Source: Rhodoferax sp. (GTDB lineage Bacteria > Pseudomonadota > Gammaproteobacteria > Burkholderiales > Burkholderiaceae_C). Taken from it: a stretch of 7,541 nt of DNA. Positions 6,997 through 7,541 of this stretch are shown one piece after another. The notes beneath the pieces are model-generated. The model was not told the DNA's origin. It did no database searches and saw nothing but the letters and a program-made list of their open reading frames with translations. The number at the start of each line of letters is the position of its first letter. Positions within the stretch are counted from its first letter, which is position 1. A program made the translations under genes and the position numbers. The stretch is from NCBI GenBank assembly GCA_020048795.1, contig JAIFMA010000046.1, positions 1 to 7,541 on the forward strand, written 5' to 3'.

Positions 6997-7130
6997 ACCC
7001 AGGACAAATTTGTTCTTGCGCTAAGTCCTTGATTTACCGTCATTCCCGCGTAGGCGGGAATCTAGTGCAGTCTGGATTCCCGCCTGCGCGGGAATGACGA
7101 AAACGGCACAAGAACAAATTTATCCTGGGT
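6997..7130. mobile_element. Possible MITE-like element with 22-bp inverted ends and CTGC flanks
   Basis: The left end (6997-7018, beginning ACCCAGGACAAATTTG) and right end (7109-7130, finishing AAATTTATCCTGGGT) are inverted copies matching at 21 of 22 positions. The bases directly outside are CTGC on both sides (6993-6996 and 7131-7134), as expected from a 4-bp target duplication, although ACCCA also follows the right CTGC so the boundaries could shift. The 134-bp interior holds another long palindrome and no gene. No transposase is visible, so any movement would need one elsewhere. It may equally be a fixed intergenic hairpin between ychJ and the TonB-like gene. Confidence 0.45.
7038..7099. 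repeat. 62-bp palindrome of the GTCATTCCCGCG type
   Basis: Arms of 28 bases (7038-7065 and 7072-7099) match inversely at 26 of 28 positions around a 6-base loop. Each outer edge reads CGTCATTCCCGCG inward. I recall dispersed palindromes with this sequence from many Beta- and Gammaproteobacterial genomes. As RNA it would form a very stable hairpin between the YchJ gene and the tonB-exb genes, so it may limit read-through or protect 3' ends. Confidence 0.8.
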
Positions 7131-7149
7131 CTGCACCCAAGGGGTGCAG
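7131..7149 (-). terminator. Hairpin just downstream of the YchJ-family gene
   Basis: CTGCACCC (7131-7138) and GGGTGCAG (7142-7149) form an 8-bp stem with a 3-base loop, eight bases after the TGA stop (7158-7160) on the minus strand. An AT-rich stretch follows about 10 bases later but there is no clean T run, so it is at best a weak intrinsic terminator. Its left arm overlaps the repeated GGTCTGCACCCA at 7128-7139. Confidence 0.4.
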
Positions 7150-7157
7150 GCACAAGC

Positions 7158-7541
7158 TCATTCTGGTGCCTGCATCTGGCCGTCAATGTAGGTCCAGCGT
7201 CCGTTCTCGCGCACAAAGCGGCTGATCTCATGCAGGCGCACGCCACGTCCGTTGTCGCGATACCGGGCCACGAACTCCACCACCCCGGCATCACCGCTGG
7301 CCTGGGCGTGGCGCACCTGCAGCCCCAGCCATTTCACGGGTGCGAGTTCCAGTTCGCCTGGTGACGTGGACGGGTGCCAGGTGGCCAGCAGATAGTCGAT
7401 CAGCCCCAGCACATAGGCACTGTAGCGCGAGCGCATCAGTGCCTCTGGCGTGGGGGCAAACATGGCCTCGGCCAGGCCGGCATGCCAGCGAGCACAGCAA
7501 TCACCGTAGGCCAGGCCACTGTCACAGGGGCAGGCGGCGTG
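7158..7541 (-). CDS. ychJ: YchJ/UPF0225-family protein with SEC-C zinc motif (5' end outside window)
   Basis: The frame is open to the window edge, giving 127 visible residues; an internal ATG at 7461-7463 is not the real start, because the 26 codons before it encode the conserved SEC-C zinc motif, Cys-Pro-Cys, eight residues, Cys-Cys (CPCDSGLAYGDCC). Then come the family hallmarks EALMRSRYSAYVLGLIDYLL, ATWHPS, and a C-terminal LHEISRFVRENGRWTYIDG. E. coli YchJ is about 150 residues and begins a few residues before the same Cys motif, so little is missing here. The C-terminal part has the NTF2-like fold seen in this family. Its biochemical role is not established. It is on the same strand as the tonB-exb genes but is separated from them by about 210 bases full of hairpins, so it is probably an independent unit. 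Confidence 0.92.
   Translation of the reverse strand, partial: HAACPCDSGLAYGDCCARWHAGLAEAMFAPTPEALMRSRYSAYVLGLIDYLLATWHPSTSPGELELAPVKWLGLQVRHAQASGDAGVVEFVARYRDNGRGVRLHEISRFVRENGRWTYIDGQMQAPE

Overview
The window looks like a chromosomal segment of a betaproteobacterium, most likely family Comamonadaceae (a Rhodoferax/Polaromonas-type organism). This rests on the GC-rich codon use, the kind of proteins present (a sensor-like protein fused to an exonuclease, a YchJ/UPF0225 protein, a long ExbB with an Ala/Pro-rich leader) and an intergenic GTCATTCCCGCG palindrome of a type I recall as common in Beta- and Gammaproteobacteria. The assignment is an inference from the sequence alone.

Layout. Plus strand: the last codons of a response-regulator receiver domain (1-113) overlap by four bases (ATGA) with a 721-codon gene (110-2275). 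That gene encodes an unusual fusion: two membrane helices, a PAS-like sensor, a histidine-kinase-like core that has lost its catalytic residues, and an intact DEDDh (DnaQ-type) 3'-5' exonuclease. It converges on a minus-strand block. In the direction of transcription, that block reads: a YchJ-family protein (7541-7158, 5' end outside the window); an intergenic spacer holding nested inverted repeats (6990-7139); a TonB-like protein with a very long Pro-rich spacer (6945-5917); exbB (5853-4909); exbD copy 1 (4905-4480); exbD copy 2 (4478-4047); then, after 82 bases, a cobalamin-binding-type radical SAM enzyme (3964-2330).

How they work together. ExbB and the two ExbD proteins form the proton-driven motor of a TonB system, which powers outer-membrane receptors. 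The three motor genes are spaced 3 and 1 bases apart, so they are almost certainly co-transcribed and probably translationally coupled. The protein in the TonB position keeps a TonB-like N-terminal helix with its His, but its C-terminus does not show the normal TonB receptor-binding domain. The response regulator and exonuclease fusion are a separate signalling pair. The radical SAM enzyme has no function I can assign.

The items most worth following up are the pseudokinase-exonuclease fusion, the atypical C-terminus of the TonB-like protein, and a 134-bp structure with 22-bp inverted ends flanked by CTGC that resembles a miniature non-autonomous element. I did not see RNA genes, CRISPR arrays or transposase genes. 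No stretch longer than 300 bases lacks a gene.
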